Source: Gammaproteobacteria bacterium CG11_big_fil_rev_8_21_14_0_20_46_22
GTDB lineage: Bacteria; Pseudomonadota; Gammaproteobacteria; UBA12402
Reading direction: 5' to 3'
Assembly (NCBI GenBank): GCA_002796245.1
Contig: PCWT01000048.1
Location: 174,501-220,079 of the forward strand
Length of the DNA: 45,579 bases
Position numbers and translations under genes: made by a program. Position 1 is the stretch's first letter. Every line of letters starts with the position of its first letter. Below, piece after piece: positions 8,751 to 18,832 of the stretch. Under the pieces are notes generated by a model. The model worked only from the letters and a program-made list of their open reading frames with translations, searched no databases and was not told the origin of the DNA.

Positions 8751-9260
8751 TTAAGCAACGATTTCTTTCAATCGTTTAAGCGCTGTTACACGTACTGAAC
8801 GGTAAGCTGGCTTAGCTTTGATCATGATTTCTGCACCTGTGAACGGGTTCACACCTTTGCGAGCTTTACGCGCAGGTTTCTGTACAGCTTTGATGTTCAT
8901 CAAACCGTTAAGTTTGAAAGAACCGACGCCGCCTTTTTTAACGTGAGCCACGATCACGTGCTCAAGAAGCTCTAGTACATGAGCAACTTGCTTACGAGAA
9001 AGTTCAGCTGATTCAGCAATGTGGTTAACCACTTGTGATTTAGTCATTGCTTTTTTCACTGCGCCTAATGCTTTAGGAGCAGCGGCTTTTTTAGCAGGTG
9101 CTTTTTTCACAGCTTTTTTAGGCGCTGCTTTCTTAGTAGTGGTTTTCTTTACTGCTTTTTTAGCAGGTGCTTTTTTCACAGCTTTTTTAGGCGCTGCTTT
9201 ACGCACTGCCTTCTTAGCAGCGGGTTTCTTTTTAGCCGGAGCTTTTTTCTTTGTAGCCAT
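8751..9260 (-). CDS. HU-family DNA-binding protein with a histone H1-like N-terminal tail (169 aa)
   Basis: Residues 1-70 are almost only Lys, Ala and Pro (units such as KKAVKKAPAKKA). Residues 71-169 form an HU/IHF fold: TKSQVVNHIAESAELSRKQV at the start, GSFKLNG in the middle, and the NPFTGAEIMIKAKPAYRSV arm containing the intercalating-proline motif. Such proteins bend and compact DNA. A basic tail fused to HU is known at the C-terminus in mycobacterial HupB and at the N-terminus in Deinococcus HU; AlgP-type tails are similar in composition. The ribosome binding site is AAGGAAGG. A strong terminator follows, so the gene is monocistronic. Confidence 0.92.
   Translation of the reverse strand: MATKKKAPAKKKPAAKKAVRKAAPKKAVKKAPAKKAVKKTTTKKAAPKKAVKKAPAKKAAAPKALGAVKKAMTKSQVVNHIAESAELSRKQVAHVLELLEHVIVAHVKKGGVGSFKLNGLMNIKAVQKPARKARKGVNPFTGAEIMIKAKPAYRSVRVTALKRLKEIVA
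9085..9200 (-). repeat. 47-bp perfect direct repeat within the H1-like tail
   Basis: The 47 bases at 9085-9131 recur exactly at 9154-9200, an offset of 69 bp or 23 codons. The repeat encodes the Lys/Ala-rich tail. The flanks have diverged, which points to an in-frame duplication partly preserved or homogenised. Confidence 0.85.
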
Positions 9261-9315
9261 AGTTTCCTTCCTTAATTTAAGATGATGACAAGTTAACTAA
9301 ACATCCCAACCATAG

Positions 9316-9343
9316 CATAAAAAAAGGGCTTTGCTAGCCCTTT
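9316..9343 (-). terminator. Terminator-like hairpin on minus strand, upstream of the HU gene
   Basis: AAAGGGCT (9323-9330) pairs with AGCCCTTT (9336-9343), and the minus-strand product ends in a run of seven T. No annotated minus-strand gene ends here, because acnA has its own terminator at 9830-9863. It may end a small RNA or insulate the HU promoter from read-through. Confidence 0.6.
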
Positions 9344-9447
9344 GCCATGAAAAATTCATCCAAAACGGGCATTTTTTTGAAAAAAGGCATGCTTTTAAGG
9401 CTCTGCCAGACATTGCGAGGACGCTTTATAGTTTTATAGCAGAGTCT

Positions 9448-9476
9448 TTGTGCTTTTTTAAAGGCTCGGTTAGAAT
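9448..9476 (+). promoter_or_regulatory. Promoter of the ferredoxin gene
   Basis: A -35 TTGTGC (9448-9453), a 17-base spacer and a -10 TAGAAT (9471-9476) give a start near 9483, about 22 bases before the ATG at 9505. This supports the short gene model and excludes the longer open frame that begins at 9331. Confidence 0.6.
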
Positions 9477-9504
9477 CAGCGTTTGTATTTTAAGGCGATC
9501 AAAG

Positions 9505-9819
9505 ATGGGTTATTACAAGTCACATGTGTTTATGTGTGTGAACGAGCGCGAAGAAGGTAAGCGTTGTTGTCATGCTTCAGGTGCCGATGAGCTTCAACAA
9601 TATGCTAAGCAAAAAATACGTGAATTAAAGCTCGACGGCAGCCAGGGCATTCGCATTAATCGCGCCGGATGCTTGGGACGCTGTAAGCTTGGCCCGGTGC
9701 TGGTGGTTTATCCTGATAATGTTTGGTACCACTATGAAACGCAGGCTGATATCGATGAAATTATTGAATCACATTTAGTGGGTGGGGTTGTTGTTGAGCG
9801 ATTGCGTTTGCAAGAGTGA
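9505..9819 (+). CDS. Thioredoxin-fold (2Fe-2S) ferredoxin (104 aa)
   Basis: This small soluble protein is of the thioredoxin-like [2Fe-2S] ferredoxin family. Cluster cysteines are at Cys11 (HVFMCVNERE), Cys20/21 (GKRCCHASG) and the pair in NRAGCLGRCKLGP, followed by VLVVYPDNVWYHYETQADID, which is typical of the family. It is probably an electron carrier of unknown partner. The ATG has AAGG 9 bases upstream and follows the promoter at 9448-9476. A bidirectional terminator follows. Monocistronic. Confidence 0.88.
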   Translation: MGYYKSHVFMCVNEREEGKRCCHASGADELQQYAKQKIRELKLDGSQGIRINRAGCLGRCKLGPVLVVYPDNVWYHYETQADIDEIIESHLVGGVVVERLRLQE

Positions 9820-9829
9820 GTTTTAGTGC

Positions 9830-9863
9830 AATATAAAAAGGGCCCGAGGGCCCTTTTTATATT
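9830..9863. terminator. Bidirectional rho-independent terminator
   Basis: A perfect 16-bp stem with a two-base loop lies between the convergent ferredoxin and acnA genes. The core GGGCCC...GGGCCC is flanked by A5 on one side and T5 on the other, so it can terminate both strands. Confidence 0.93.
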
Positions 9864-9874
9864 GAAAGACGAAA

Positions 9875-12535
9875 TTACATTTTACGTAAAACGTATTGCA
9901 AGATGCCACCATTTCGGTAGTACTCGTATTCGTTTTGCGTGTCGATACGGATCAATAGTTTCGTTTCTTCTTCACTGCCATCGGCACGTTTGACGTGCAT
10001 GGTCACCGTGTCGGCAGGTTTGAAGCCACCTTCTAGGCCGTGAATTGAAATGACTTCGCTGCCATCAAGTTTCAAGGTTTTGCGATTCACCCCTTCCATG
10101 AATCGTAATGGCAAGACACCCATACCGATTAGGTTTGAGCGGTGAATACGCTCAAAGCTTTCAGCAATCACGGCTTTCACACCAAGGAGCAAGGTACCTT
10201 TTGCAGCCCAGTCGCGTGATGAGCCAGTACCGTACTCTTTGCCTGCAATCACGACCAGCGGCGTGCCTTCGGCTTGGTATTTCATCGCTGCATCGTAGAT
10301 CGCCATTTGTTCGCCCGTTGGGATGTGCTTGGTGTAGCCGCCTTCGACGTTATCCAGCATTTCGTTGCGAATACGGATGTTGGCAAAGGTGCCGCGCATC
10401 ATGACTTCATGGTTGCCGCGACGTGCGCCGTAAGAGTTAAAGTCTTTCACCTCAACGCCGTGTTCTTGCAAGTATTTGCCCGCAGGGCTGTTGGCTTTAA
10501 TTGAGCCAGCTGGCGAGATGTGATCGGTGGTGACACTGTCGCCTAGCAAAGCTAAGACATTGGCATTTTTGACGTCGTGCACTTCGCCCGGTTCTTTGCC
10601 CATGTCCATAAAGAATGGTGGGTTTTGAATGTAGGTGGAGTCATTGTCCCAAGAGTAGGTTTCTGTGCTTTCAATGCTGATAGACTGCCACTCTTTGGTG
10701 CCGTCAAACACTTCAGCGTATTCTTTGCTAAACATCTCTTTGGTAACAGAGCGCACCGCTTCGGCCACTTCAGCATTGCTTGGCCAAATATCTTTTAAGA
10801 AGATATCTTCGCCTTTATCGTTTTGACCGATCGGTTCTTTGCTTAGATCAATTTTTGTAGTACCCGCTAGAGCAAAAGCAACCACGAGGGGTGGCGATGC
10901 TAACCAGTTGGCTTTCACTTGTGGATGCACGCGGCCTTCAAAGTTACGGTTACCGGACAACACGGAGCAGACCGCCAAATCATTATCATCGATCGTTTTG
11001 GCGATCGCATCTGGTAATGGGCCTGAGTTACCGATGCAGGTTGTGCAACCGTAACCGACCAAGTAGAAGCCCACTTTTTCAAGCTCTTCAATTAAGCCTG
11101 CGGCCTTCAAGTAATCAGTCACCACTTTAGACCCTGGGGCCAAAGAAGATTTCACCCAAGGCTTATGCACAAGACCTTTTGCAGCGGCTTTCTTGGCCAC
11201 CAAGCCTGCGGCTAACATCACGCTAGGGTTTGAGGTGTTCGTGCATGAAGTAATCGCAGCGATGACTACATCACCATGGTGCATATCAAAACCGGCGCTG
11301 GTGCTAAAGCCTTTGTCGGCTTGGTCGGCGACACCGTTGTCTTGCAGCATTTTTTCTGTGGCTTTACCAAGGTCTGTGAGTGCGACCCGATCTTGCGGGC
11401 GTTTAGGACCGGCCAAGCTTGGCACGACCGTTGAAAGGTCGAGCTCTAACACATCGGTGTAAATGGCTTCGGCACTGTTAGCGGTATGCCAAGTACCTTG
11501 CGCTTCATTAAAGGCTTTAACCAAGGCAATCGTGTCCTCATCACGGTTAGACAATTCCATGTATTTAATGGTTTCAGCATCAACCGGGAATAAGCCGCAC
11601 GTTGCACCGTATTCTGGTGCCATGTTAGCCAGCGTTGCGCGATCGGCTAGCGGTAAATCCTGAAGGCCTGGGCCAAAGTATTCGACAAACTTGCCGACAA
11701 CGCCGCGTTCACGCAGTTTTTGTGTGACGGTGAGCACTAGGTCGGTGGCGGTGACGCCTTCATTTAATTTGCCAGTGAATTTAAAACCAATCACTTCAGG
11801 GATTAGCATCGAGACCGGTTGGCCTAGCATGGCGGCTTCGGCTTCAATGCCGCCTACACCCCAGCCTAATACGCCAAGACCGTTGATCATGGTAGTGTGT
11901 GAATCAGTGCCCACCAAGGTATCCGGGTAAGCCCAGGTTTTACCGTCGATCGTGCGTGACCAGACTGATTTGGCTAAATACTCTAAGTTCACTTGGTGGC
12001 AGATGCCGGTGCCGGGGGGGACCACACGGAAGTTATCAAAGGTTTCTTTACCCCATTTTAAGAAGGTGTAACGCTCGTGGTTACGGTGCATTTCGATGTC
12101 TACATTTTCCTCAAACGCGCTAGGGTTACCAAATTTATCAACCTGCACAGAGTGGTCGATCACAAGGTCTACGGGGCATAAAGGGTTCACAGCGTCTGCT
12201 TTACCGCCCAATTTGGCTGTGGCATCGCGCATGGCCGCCAAATCCACCACGGCAGGTACGCCAGTAAAATCTTGCATTAAAACACGTGCTGGGTGGTAGG
12301 CGATTTCATGCTTAGACGATTTGTTTTTCATCCAGTCCACAAATGCGTGGATGTCTTCTTTTTTCACCACATTGCCGTCTTCGTGGCGCAAAAGGTTCTC
12401 AAGTAGGATCTTTAATGAGAATGGCAGGCGGCTCACGCCGTCAAGGCCCGCGGCTTCGGCGGCCTTCAGGTCAGCGTAGTGGTACTCTTTGCCGTTAACG
12501 CTCAGTGTTTTGTGGCACTTAAATGAATCAAGCAT
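9875..12535 (-). CDS. acnA: Aconitate hydratase A (886 aa)
   Basis: This [4Fe-4S] enzyme interconverts citrate and isocitrate in the TCA cycle. It belongs to the AcnA/IRP type: cluster ligands occur in [13 protein letters not shown] and [14 protein letters not shown], with [20 protein letters not shown] upstream. The C-terminal swivel domain contains [21 protein letters not shown] and [17 protein letters not shown]. The length is normal (about 890 aa). The ATG is preceded by AAGGAG. The gene is monocistronic between a promoter at 12594-12622 and the terminator at 9830-9863. Confidence 0.97.
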   Translation of the reverse strand: MLDSFKCHKTLSVNGKEYHYADLKAAEAAGLDGVSRLPFSLKILLENLLRHEDGNVVKKEDIHAFVDWMKNKSSKHEIAYHPARVLMQDFTGVPAVVDLAAMRDATAKLGGKADAVNPLCPVDLVIDHSVQVDKFGNPSAFEENVDIEMHRNHERYTFLKWGKETFDNFRVVPPGTGICHQVNLEYLAKSVWSRTIDGKTWAYPDTLVGTDSHTTMINGLGVLGWGVGGIEAEAAMLGQPVSMLIPEVIGFKFTGKLNEGVTATDLVLTVTQKLRERGVVGKFVEYFGPGLQDLPLADRATLANMAPEYGATCGLFPVDAETIKYMELSNRDEDTIALVKAFNEAQGTWHTANSAEAIYTDVLELDLSTVVPSLAGPKRPQDRVALTDLGKATEKMLQDNGVADQADKGFSTSAGFDMHHGDVVIAAITSCTNTSNPSVMLAAGLVAKKAAAKGLVHKPWVKSSLAPGSKVVTDYLKAAGLIEELEKVGFYLVGYGCTTCIGNSGPLPDAIAKTIDDNDLAVCSVLSGNRNFEGRVHPQVKANWLASPPLVVAFALAGTTKIDLSKEPIGQNDKGEDIFLKDIWPSNAEVAEAVRSVTKEMFSKEYAEVFDGTKEWQSISIESTETYSWDNDSTYIQNPPFFMDMGKEPGEVHDVKNANVLALLGDSVTTDHISPAGSIKANSPAGKYLQEHGVEVKDFNSYGARRGNHEVMMRGTFANIRIRNEMLDNVEGGYTKHIPTGEQMAIYDAAMKYQAEGTPLVVIAGKEYGTGSSRDWAAKGTLLLGVKAVIAESFERIHRSNLIGMGVLPLRFMEGVNRKTLKLDGSEVISIHGLEGGFKPADTVTMHVKRADGSEEETKLLIRIDTQNEYEYYRNGGILQYVLRKM

Positions 12536-12593
12536 GGGGGTCTCCTTATATTAACTTGGCAGGCGATCGGGGGGATGCCTCAAGGTTGGCGAC

Positions 12594-12622
12594 ATTGTAG
12601 CGGCCAATTTACGCGCCTGCAA
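12594..12622 (-). promoter_or_regulatory. Probable acnA promoter
   Basis: On the minus strand TTGCAG (12622-12617), a 17-base spacer and TACAAT (12599-12594) predict a leader of about 50 bases. The -10 is good and the -35 is moderate. Confidence 0.45.
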
Positions 12623-12765
12623 ATTGAAAAAAGTGAATTGATATCTGAAGCTTACCTTATATTTGGCTTTAAAATGGAGCTTGAGCGATTGGGTTTGGTC
12701 ATAAAATGAACCAGACCCCAAGGTGAGCTCGGGTGGCCCTAGAAAGAAAAAGCGCTTTTCCAGGC

Positions 12766-12794
12766 TTGTATCTTTGAAAACACTCATGTAAAAT
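12766..12794 (+). promoter_or_regulatory. Promoter of rplM-rpsI
   Basis: TTGTAT (12766-12771), a 17-base spacer and TAAAAT (12789-12794) predict a start near 12801, 28 bases before the rplM ATG. It lies in the 293-bp gap between the divergent acnA and rplM genes. I saw nothing else in that gap beyond the acnA promoter. Confidence 0.6.
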
Positions 12795-12828
12795 CGCCCA
12801 TCTTTTGAAGGACACGAGTCTAAACAAT

Positions 12829-13263
12829 ATGAAAACATTTAGTCTAAAAGCGGGCGATATTCGCCGAAGCTGGTACATCGTGGATGCCGCCGACAAAACA
12901 TTGGGTCGTTTGGCGACTGAAATCGCGCGTCGCTTACGCGGTAAGCACAAGCCTGAATACACGCCACACATGGATGCGGGTGATTACATCGTTGTAATCA
13001 ATGCTGAGAAAGTGCGCGTTACAGGTAACAAAGCACAAGACAAAATTTACTACCACCACACGGGTTATCCAGGTGGTATCAAAGACATCAACTTTGAAAA
13101 ATTGATCGCAAGCAAGCCTGAAATGGTCTTGGAAAAAGCGGTTAAAGGCATGTTGCCACGTGGACCTTTGGGTCGCGCAATGTTCCGTAAGTTAAAAGTC
13201 TACGCAGGTTCTGAGCATCATCATGCTGCTCAGCAGCCCGTTGAATTAGTGATTGAGGATTAA
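12829..13263 (+). CDS. rplM: 50S ribosomal protein L13 (144 aa)
   Basis: L13 is an early-assembly protein of the large subunit. The sequence [20 protein letters not shown], then [20 protein letters not shown] and [19 protein letters not shown], is typical, and the length matches E. coli L13 (142 aa). The start at 12829 was chosen over a TTG at 12805 because of the homologous N-terminus and the promoter position. rpsI follows 2 bases after the stop codon, the standard pairing. Confidence 0.97.
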   Translation: MKTFSLKAGDIRRSWYIVDAADKTLGRLATEIARRLRGKHKPEYTPHMDAGDYIVVINAEKVRVTGNKAQDKIYYHHTGYPGGIKDINFEKLIASKPEMVLEKAVKGMLPRGPLGRAMFRKLKVYAGSEHHHAAQQPVELVIED

Positions 13264-13265
13264 TT

Positions 13266-13721
13266 ATGTCAGCGACGAAGCAATATTATGGTACAGGCCG
13301 TCGTAAAAGCTCGGTTGCTCGTGTGTTCATTCAAAAAGGTGAAGGCAAGATCGAGATCAATGGTCGTTCATTTGAAGATTACTTTCCAATTGAAACAGCG
13401 CGTATGGTGGTTAACCAACCACTAGAAGCGACAGACACAATCGGTGAATTCACGATTAAAGTCACTGTTAAAGGTGGCGGTTCATCAGGTCAGGCTGGTG
13501 CGGTGCGTTTGGGTATTGCCCGTGCGCTGGTCGCTTTCGACGAAGACGGCGTTGATTTGAGCAAAACGGCTGAGACTGAAGAGGATTTACAGATTATTGC
13601 TAACTCTTTCCGTCGACGTTTGCGTGCCAAGGGTTTGCTAACGCGTGATGCGCGTAAAGTTGAGCGTAAGAAGATTGGTCTTCATAAAGCGCGTAAAGCC
13701 ACACAATACTCAAAACGTTAA
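13266..13721 (+). CDS. rpsI: 30S ribosomal protein S9 with a 20-residue insertion (151 aa)
   Basis: S9 binds the 3' head domain of 16S rRNA and its C-terminal tail reaches the P-site tRNA. The conserved parts [56 protein letters not shown] and the terminal SKR are present. Compared with E. coli S9 (130 aa) there is one extra N-terminal residue and a clean insertion at residues 94-113 ([20 protein letters not shown]), between ARALVAFDE and [10 protein letters not shown]. The insertion is acidic and likely helical. The reading frame is intact and the tail is normal, so this is an insertion and not an error. A strong terminator follows. Confidence 0.96.
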   Translation: MSATKQYYGTGRRKSSVARVFIQKGEGKIEINGRSFEDYFPIETARMVVNQPLEATDTIGEFTIKVTVKGGGSSGQAGAVRLGIARALVAFDEDGVDLSKTAETEEDLQIIANSFRRRLRAKGLLTRDARKVERKKIGLHKARKATQYSKR

Positions 13722-13748
13722 TCGTATTTTTGTTGTATGTATAATAAT

Positions 13749-13786
13749 AAAAAGCCTGGCTGTTAAACGATCCAGGCTTTTTTTTT
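13749..13786 (+). terminator. Rho-independent terminator after rpsI
   Basis: AAAAAGCCTGG (13749-13759) pairs with CCAGGCTTTTT (13772-13782), followed by further T residues. Confidence 0.9.
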
Positions 13787-13800
13787 AAAGAGGTAATTTT

Positions 13801-14436
13801 ATGGCAGTCGCCGTCAGTAAAAAATCAGGCATGACCTTATTCTCAGGTTCGAACACCCTGGATAGCCATCGTGTGCGCATGGTCTTGGCTGAGAAAGGCC
13901 TTCAGTCTGATATTATCGAAGTTGATCGTCAGGAGTCACCTGAAGATTTACTCGAAGTGAACCCGTACAACACGGTGCCGACATTAGTTGACCGCAATTT
14001 GGTAGTATATCACGCACGCATCATTATGGAGTACTTGGATGAGCGCTTCCCGCACCCTCCTTTGCTGCCGGTTTACCCGGTTTCTCGTGCACAGTTTCGT
14101 TTGATGATGCACCGTATCGAGAAAGATTGGTACAGCTTGGTTGAGGTCATTCAATCGGGAACGCCTAAGGCGGCTGAAAAAGCCCGCGCGGAATTGACCG
14201 AAAGCTTGATCGGCATGGCCCCTTTGTTTTCGCAAACGCCGTTTTTGATGAGCGATGAATTTTCCATGATCGATTGCACGGTGGCTCCATTGCTTTGGCG
14301 CTTACCTGAATACGGTATTGAGTTGCCTAAAACTGCAAAAGCGATCCATGCCTATTGCGAGCGTATTTTTGAGCGCAAGGGCTTTAGAGAAAGTTTGACG
14401 GATACTGAAATTGAGCTTCGCTTGGGGAGTGAGTAA
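13801..14436 (+). CDS. sspA: Stringent starvation protein A (211 aa)
   Basis: SspA is a glutathione-S-transferase-like protein that binds RNA polymerase, promotes stationary-phase and acid-stress survival, and in several pathogens controls virulence genes. The N-terminal thioredoxin-like half (MTLFSGSNTLDSHRVRMVLA, then NPYNTVPTLVDRNLVVYHAR) and the helical C-terminal half (DEFSMIDCTVAPLLWRLPEYG) are both clear. AGAGG lies 7 bases before the ATG. The stop and the sspB start overlap (TAATG). The rplM-rpsI-sspA-sspB order is conserved in gammaproteobacteria. Confidence 0.96.
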   Translation: MAVAVSKKSGMTLFSGSNTLDSHRVRMVLAEKGLQSDIIEVDRQESPEDLLEVNPYNTVPTLVDRNLVVYHARIIMEYLDERFPHPPLLPVYPVSRAQFRLMMHRIEKDWYSLVEVIQSGTPKAAEKARAELTESLIGMAPLFSQTPFLMSDEFSMIDCTVAPLLWRLPEYGIELPKTAKAIHAYCERIFERKGFRESLTDTEIELRLGSE

Positions 14437-14834
14437 TGCAAGATACGCCGATGCTACCATTGCGACCGTACATTTTGCCGGTCGTGTACCAATGGATTGT
14501 TGAAAGTGGTTGTACCCCGCATATCTTAGTTGATGCTGATTATGATCGAGTCGCGGTCCCAGAAGATTACATTCAAAACGGCGAGATTATCTTGAACCTT
14601 GCGCCACAGTCGGTGCGTGATCTGGAAATGACAAAAACGTACGTCAGTTTTCGCGCGACATTTGCGGGCAAGATCGAGCATATTTACATCCCGATGGAAG
14701 CGGTTTTGACGATTTTCGCTGCAGAAAATGGTCGAGGCATGCCTTTTGAAGACGAAGGTGAGACCTTGCCTTTTGACGACGTGGATACGGGCTCATCTGG
14801 CGGCAAGCCTGGCCATCTAAATTTAGTTGATTGA
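14436..14834 (+). CDS. sspB: Stringent starvation protein B, ClpXP adaptor (132 aa)
   Basis: SspB delivers ssrA-tagged proteins to the ClpXP protease. The folded domain covers about residues 1-105, with the family segments PYILPVVYQWIVESGCTPHI and LNLAPQSVRDLEMTKTYVSF. A flexible acidic linker follows and the protein ends in GHLNLVD, in the place of the ClpX-binding tail (LRVVK in E. coli). The tail is recognisable by position but its sequence differs. It is translationally coupled to sspA. Confidence 0.95.
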   Translation: MQDTPMLPLRPYILPVVYQWIVESGCTPHILVDADYDRVAVPEDYIQNGEIILNLAPQSVRDLEMTKTYVSFRATFAGKIEHIYIPMEAVLTIFAAENGRGMPFEDEGETLPFDDVDTGSSGGKPGHLNLVD

Positions 14835-15074
14835 TTTTTAAGGGTTTTTCGCGGCGTTACAAACTGTTACGATAAACCCTGGGCCCGAGATATTTCTGTT
14901 ACCTTCTTTGCTTATACTGGGCTCGTTGCGTTGAGCATAGCTCCTCGTGAGTAGCAAGATGCTACTGAGTTAAGATTGATGACTAAACTAAACGGCAAAA
15001 TGATGAAGCACCACAGGGTCCACAAGATACAGTCCCCGTCAATGTCTCTTCTTTCAGGCTTTGTGGCTGTTTCA

Positions 15075-16358
15075 TCATTTTCTTCCGATCTTGATGATAA
15101 CGCGCAACCCACCGACGGAATTATTTTCTAGGTTTACCTCTCCGCCGTGCGCTAGCATTATGCTGCGTGCGGCAGCCAATCCAAGTCCCGTGCCGCCAGT
15201 TGAGCGGCTTCGGGATTTTTCAATTCTGTAGAATGGTCGAAACACATTTTCCTGCTCGTTTTCAGGAATACCAGGGCCGTCGTCATCCACAATGATTTTG
15301 TAGTGATCGTGCAGATAACGAAGGTACACATTAATTTTATTGCCAAACTTCAGCCCGTTATCGATGATGTTGTTTAAAGCGCGAGTCAGTGCAAGTTCGT
15401 TGCCCACGGCGCCAAAGCCTTCTTTCGGGCCAGAGTAATGCACATTTTTGCCCGTGTCTTGATAGGCCTGGCATACTCGGTAGATCACTTTGGCCAAATC
15501 GAGTTCCGTTAATTCAAATTGGTGATGCTCGTCTTTGGAGTAAGCCAAGCTCTCTTTGATCATGGCCTCCATTTCGTCCACGTCTTTTAAAAATTTATTC
15601 CGACTGTCTTCATCGTCAATAAACTGTGAGCGCAATTTTAGGCGAGTGAGCGGAGTGCGAAGGTCGTGTGAAATTGCAGCCAAGACTTGGGTGCGCGTTT
15701 GCATGAGGTGACTGACATGGGTTTGCATTTTATTGACGGCAACGGCGGCCTGCTTAACCGCTTCTGGTCCGTGCTCTTCGTCTAGCGTAATGCTGCCGAT
15801 GGTTTTGCTGACTTTTTCAATGTCAGAGACAAAGCGTCTGAGCGCGCTGTTATAATGATTAGCGGCCCAAATCGCAAAACCTAAGGCGACAATAATGACC
15901 AGTTCCAAGGCAAACAAAAAGGATTGCAGTTTCCAGACAGAGGTATTGTCGACATAGCCAGAAATATTCAGCCAGGCCCTCGGGCCGAATTTGACGGAAA
16001 CCCGTAGCACTTGATCTGTGAGCGGGATTTTTTTCAACTGTTTGACAATGCGCCAAATATCCGTGGTTTTACTCTGCACATGCCACACGGGTTTGTCGGT
16101 TGCTGTCACAGCAATGTTTGGCAGGTTAATGGCATCAATAATTTGGCGGCGCTTGTCGGGAGGGTTGATGCCGACGGCCTCAACAACGGTCAGCATTTGC
16201 CGCATGATCAAACCGCGGTTGACATTGGCTTGGGTGTTTTGGGAGTTTTTGGTCATCTCTAAAAAAATCACCACGTGTGTGGCGAGCATGATGACGATGA
16301 ATACCGCGAGAATTTGCGCCCAGGTGCTATCAAAAAGATACAGGCGCTTTTTAGCCAT
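15075..16358 (-). CDS. EnvZ-type sensor histidine kinase (427 aa)
   Basis: This membrane sensor kinase is the partner of the regulator at 16351-17094. Membrane helices lie at about 13-34 and 147-167 and enclose a periplasmic domain of about 110 residues. A HAMP-like linker leads to the H-box AAISHDLRTPLTRLKL with the phospho-acceptor His231. The N-box NNIIDNGLKFG, G1 DDDGPGIP, F-box VFRPFYRIE and G2 TGGTGLGLAAARSI are intact. The architecture and the HDLRTPL box resemble EnvZ/CpxA/PmrB-like kinases; the stimulus is unknown. It overlaps the regulator gene by 8 bp. Confidence 0.93.
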   Translation of the reverse strand: MAKKRLYLFDSTWAQILAVFIVIMLATHVVIFLEMTKNSQNTQANVNRGLIMRQMLTVVEAVGINPPDKRRQIIDAINLPNIAVTATDKPVWHVQSKTTDIWRIVKQLKKIPLTDQVLRVSVKFGPRAWLNISGYVDNTSVWKLQSFLFALELVIIVALGFAIWAANHYNSALRRFVSDIEKVSKTIGSITLDEEHGPEAVKQAAVAVNKMQTHVSHLMQTRTQVLAAISHDLRTPLTRLKLRSQFIDDEDSRNKFLKDVDEMEAMIKESLAYSKDEHHQFELTELDLAKVIYRVCQAYQDTGKNVHYSGPKEGFGAVGNELALTRALNNIIDNGLKFGNKINVYLRYLHDHYKIIVDDDGPGIPENEQENVFRPFYRIEKSRSRSTGGTGLGLAAARSIMLAHGGEVNLENNSVGGLRVIIKIGRK

Positions 16359-17094
16359 GCTTTTCTACCTTTGGCGTGAATAAGTAGCCCCCGCCGCGGA
16401 TGGTTTTGATTAAGCGTGGTTGCTTAGGGTCATTTTCAATTTTTTGGCGCAGCCTTGAAACCTGCATATCAATGCTCCGGTCATAGGGGCTTGCGTCACG
16501 ATCTTTTGTGAATTCCATCAGCTGATCACGCGTCAGGACTTTTTGAGGATGAGTGACAAAAGCATGCAGCAAGGCAAACTCGCCACTGCTCAGTGGCGTG
16601 GCTTGCTTTTGTGGTGAGTACAGTTCGTGCATGTCAATATCCAGCACCCAGCCATCAAAGTTAAAACGCTCATGAGGCGGGTCAGAGGGCGTGGTTGCTG
16701 TGCTACGTGAGGCTTCATTGGTGTGGTGGGCCTGGCTTCTGCGCATAATGGCTTTGATGCGCGCCAACAGCTCTCGTGGGTTAAAGGGTTTGGAAATGTA
16801 ATCATCCGCACCGACTTCAAGGCCGACAATCCGGTCGGTGTCTTCACCGGCGGCGCTCAGAATTAAAATAGGAAAATGGTAATGTTGACGAAGTTGTTGG
16901 CACAAGGTTAAGCCGTCATCGCCGGGTAGCATCATGTCGAGGATCATGAGGTCAGGCGTGAAGCTCTTGAGCACTTCATACATTTGCTCACCATCGTGTG
17001 CCACGTGGACGTCATAGCTATACTTTTCGAGAAACTGCGAGAGCAGTTCGCAAATGTCTAAATCATCATCAACGATTAAGATTTTGGTTAGCAC
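16351..17094 (-). CDS. OmpR-family response regulator (247 aa)
   Basis: The receiver domain (about 1-120) has the acidic pair Asp10-Asp11, the phosphorylation site Asp53 (LMILDMMLPGDDG) and the switch Lys in YISKPFNPRELL. A linker of about 20 residues precedes the OmpR/PhoB winged-helix domain (about 145-240: GEFALLHAFVTHPQKVLTRD, DRSIDMQVSRLRQKIE, IKTIRGGGYLF). It starts with GTG at 17094 with AGGA upstream. It is the first gene of the two-gene operon. The SRLRQKIE and RGGGYLF motifs resemble OmpR, but the regulon cannot be deduced. Confidence 0.93.
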   Translation of the reverse strand: MLTKILIVDDDLDICELLSQFLEKYSYDVHVAHDGEQMYEVLKSFTPDLMILDMMLPGDDGLTLCQQLRQHYHFPILILSAAGEDTDRIVGLEVGADDYISKPFNPRELLARIKAIMRRSQAHHTNEASRSTATTPSDPPHERFNFDGWVLDIDMHELYSPQKQATPLSSGEFALLHAFVTHPQKVLTRDQLMEFTKDRDASPYDRSIDMQVSRLRQKIENDPKQPRLIKTIRGGGYLFTPKVEKHG

Positions 17095-17124
17095 GGGTTA
17101 TATCCTAAGCACCTTTAAAAAGGC

Positions 17125-17133
17125 AGTGTAGCA
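17125..17133 (-). promoter_or_regulatory. Extended -10 promoter of the two-component operon
   Basis: On the minus strand TGCTACACT matches an extended -10 element. TAGAGT at 17153-17148 is a weak -35 at 17 bases. The start would be about 25 bases before the GTG. Confidence 0.45.
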
Positions 17134-17154
17134 AAATCAATAGCGACACTCTAG

Positions 17155-18522
<1,368 letters not shown>

Positions 18523-18556
18523 CGGGTGGAAGGATGAATTGCCCGGGAGGTCATCG

Positions 18557-18832
18557 ATGACATTACGTTCACTAGCCCTAGGACTCTTTGTTCTGCTGAT
18601 GTTTTTGCAATATCAGCTCTGGTTTTCATCCGATGGTCTTGGCAAAACGGCCCGATTAAAATCCAGCATTGCCGCGCAGCAAGCGTCGAACCAAAAGTTC
18701 AGCAAAATCAATGATACACTGACCCAGCGTATCAATATGATCCAGCATAACCAACAAGCCCTGGAAGACATTGCCCGAGATCAATTGGGTATGATCAAGA
18801 AAGACGAAACTTACTACCAGTTTGTTAAATAA
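18557..18832 (+). CDS. ftsB: Cell division protein FtsB (91 aa)
   Basis: FtsB is a bitopic divisome protein that forms a complex with FtsL and FtsQ. It has an N-terminal membrane segment (about residues 4-22, LRSLALGLFVLLMFLQYQLW), a coiled coil (about 30-68) and the conserved end IARDQLGMIKKDETYYQFV. GGGAGG lies 6 bases before the ATG, which decides this start over a TTG at 18539. It follows eno by 34 bp, the classical eno-ftsB pairing. ispD would normally come next; here the mevalonate operon does. Confidence 0.94.
   Translation: MTLRSLALGLFVLLMFLQYQLWFSSDGLGKTARLKSSIAAQQASNQKFSKINDTLTQRINMIQHNQQALEDIARDQLGMIKKDETYYQFVK

Noticed and set aside
9019-9285. Plus-strand Phe/Ala-rich frame opposite the HU gene
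   Set aside because: It is the complement of the Lys/Ala repeats and has no independent support.
9331-9504. N-terminal extension of the ferredoxin frame
   Set aside because: The promoter at 9448-9476 would lie inside it, and family homology begins at the ATG at 9505.
13846-13857. GGTTCGAACACC resembling a tRNA T-arm
   Set aside because: It lies inside sspA coding sequence and no acceptor, D or anticodon arms are nearby.
14951-14965. GTAGCA/TGCTAC mini-hairpin after sspB
   Set aside because: The stem is 6 bp with a 3-base loop and no T-run; too weak for a terminator call.
14979-15131. 50-codon plus-strand open frame between sspB and the histidine kinase
   Set aside because: It has a weak ribosome binding site, overlaps the kinase 3' end by 57 bp and shows no recognisable composition or motif.
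16018-16383. Plus-strand open frame opposite the histidine kinase
   Set aside because: It is antisense to a well-supported kinase gene and has no family features.
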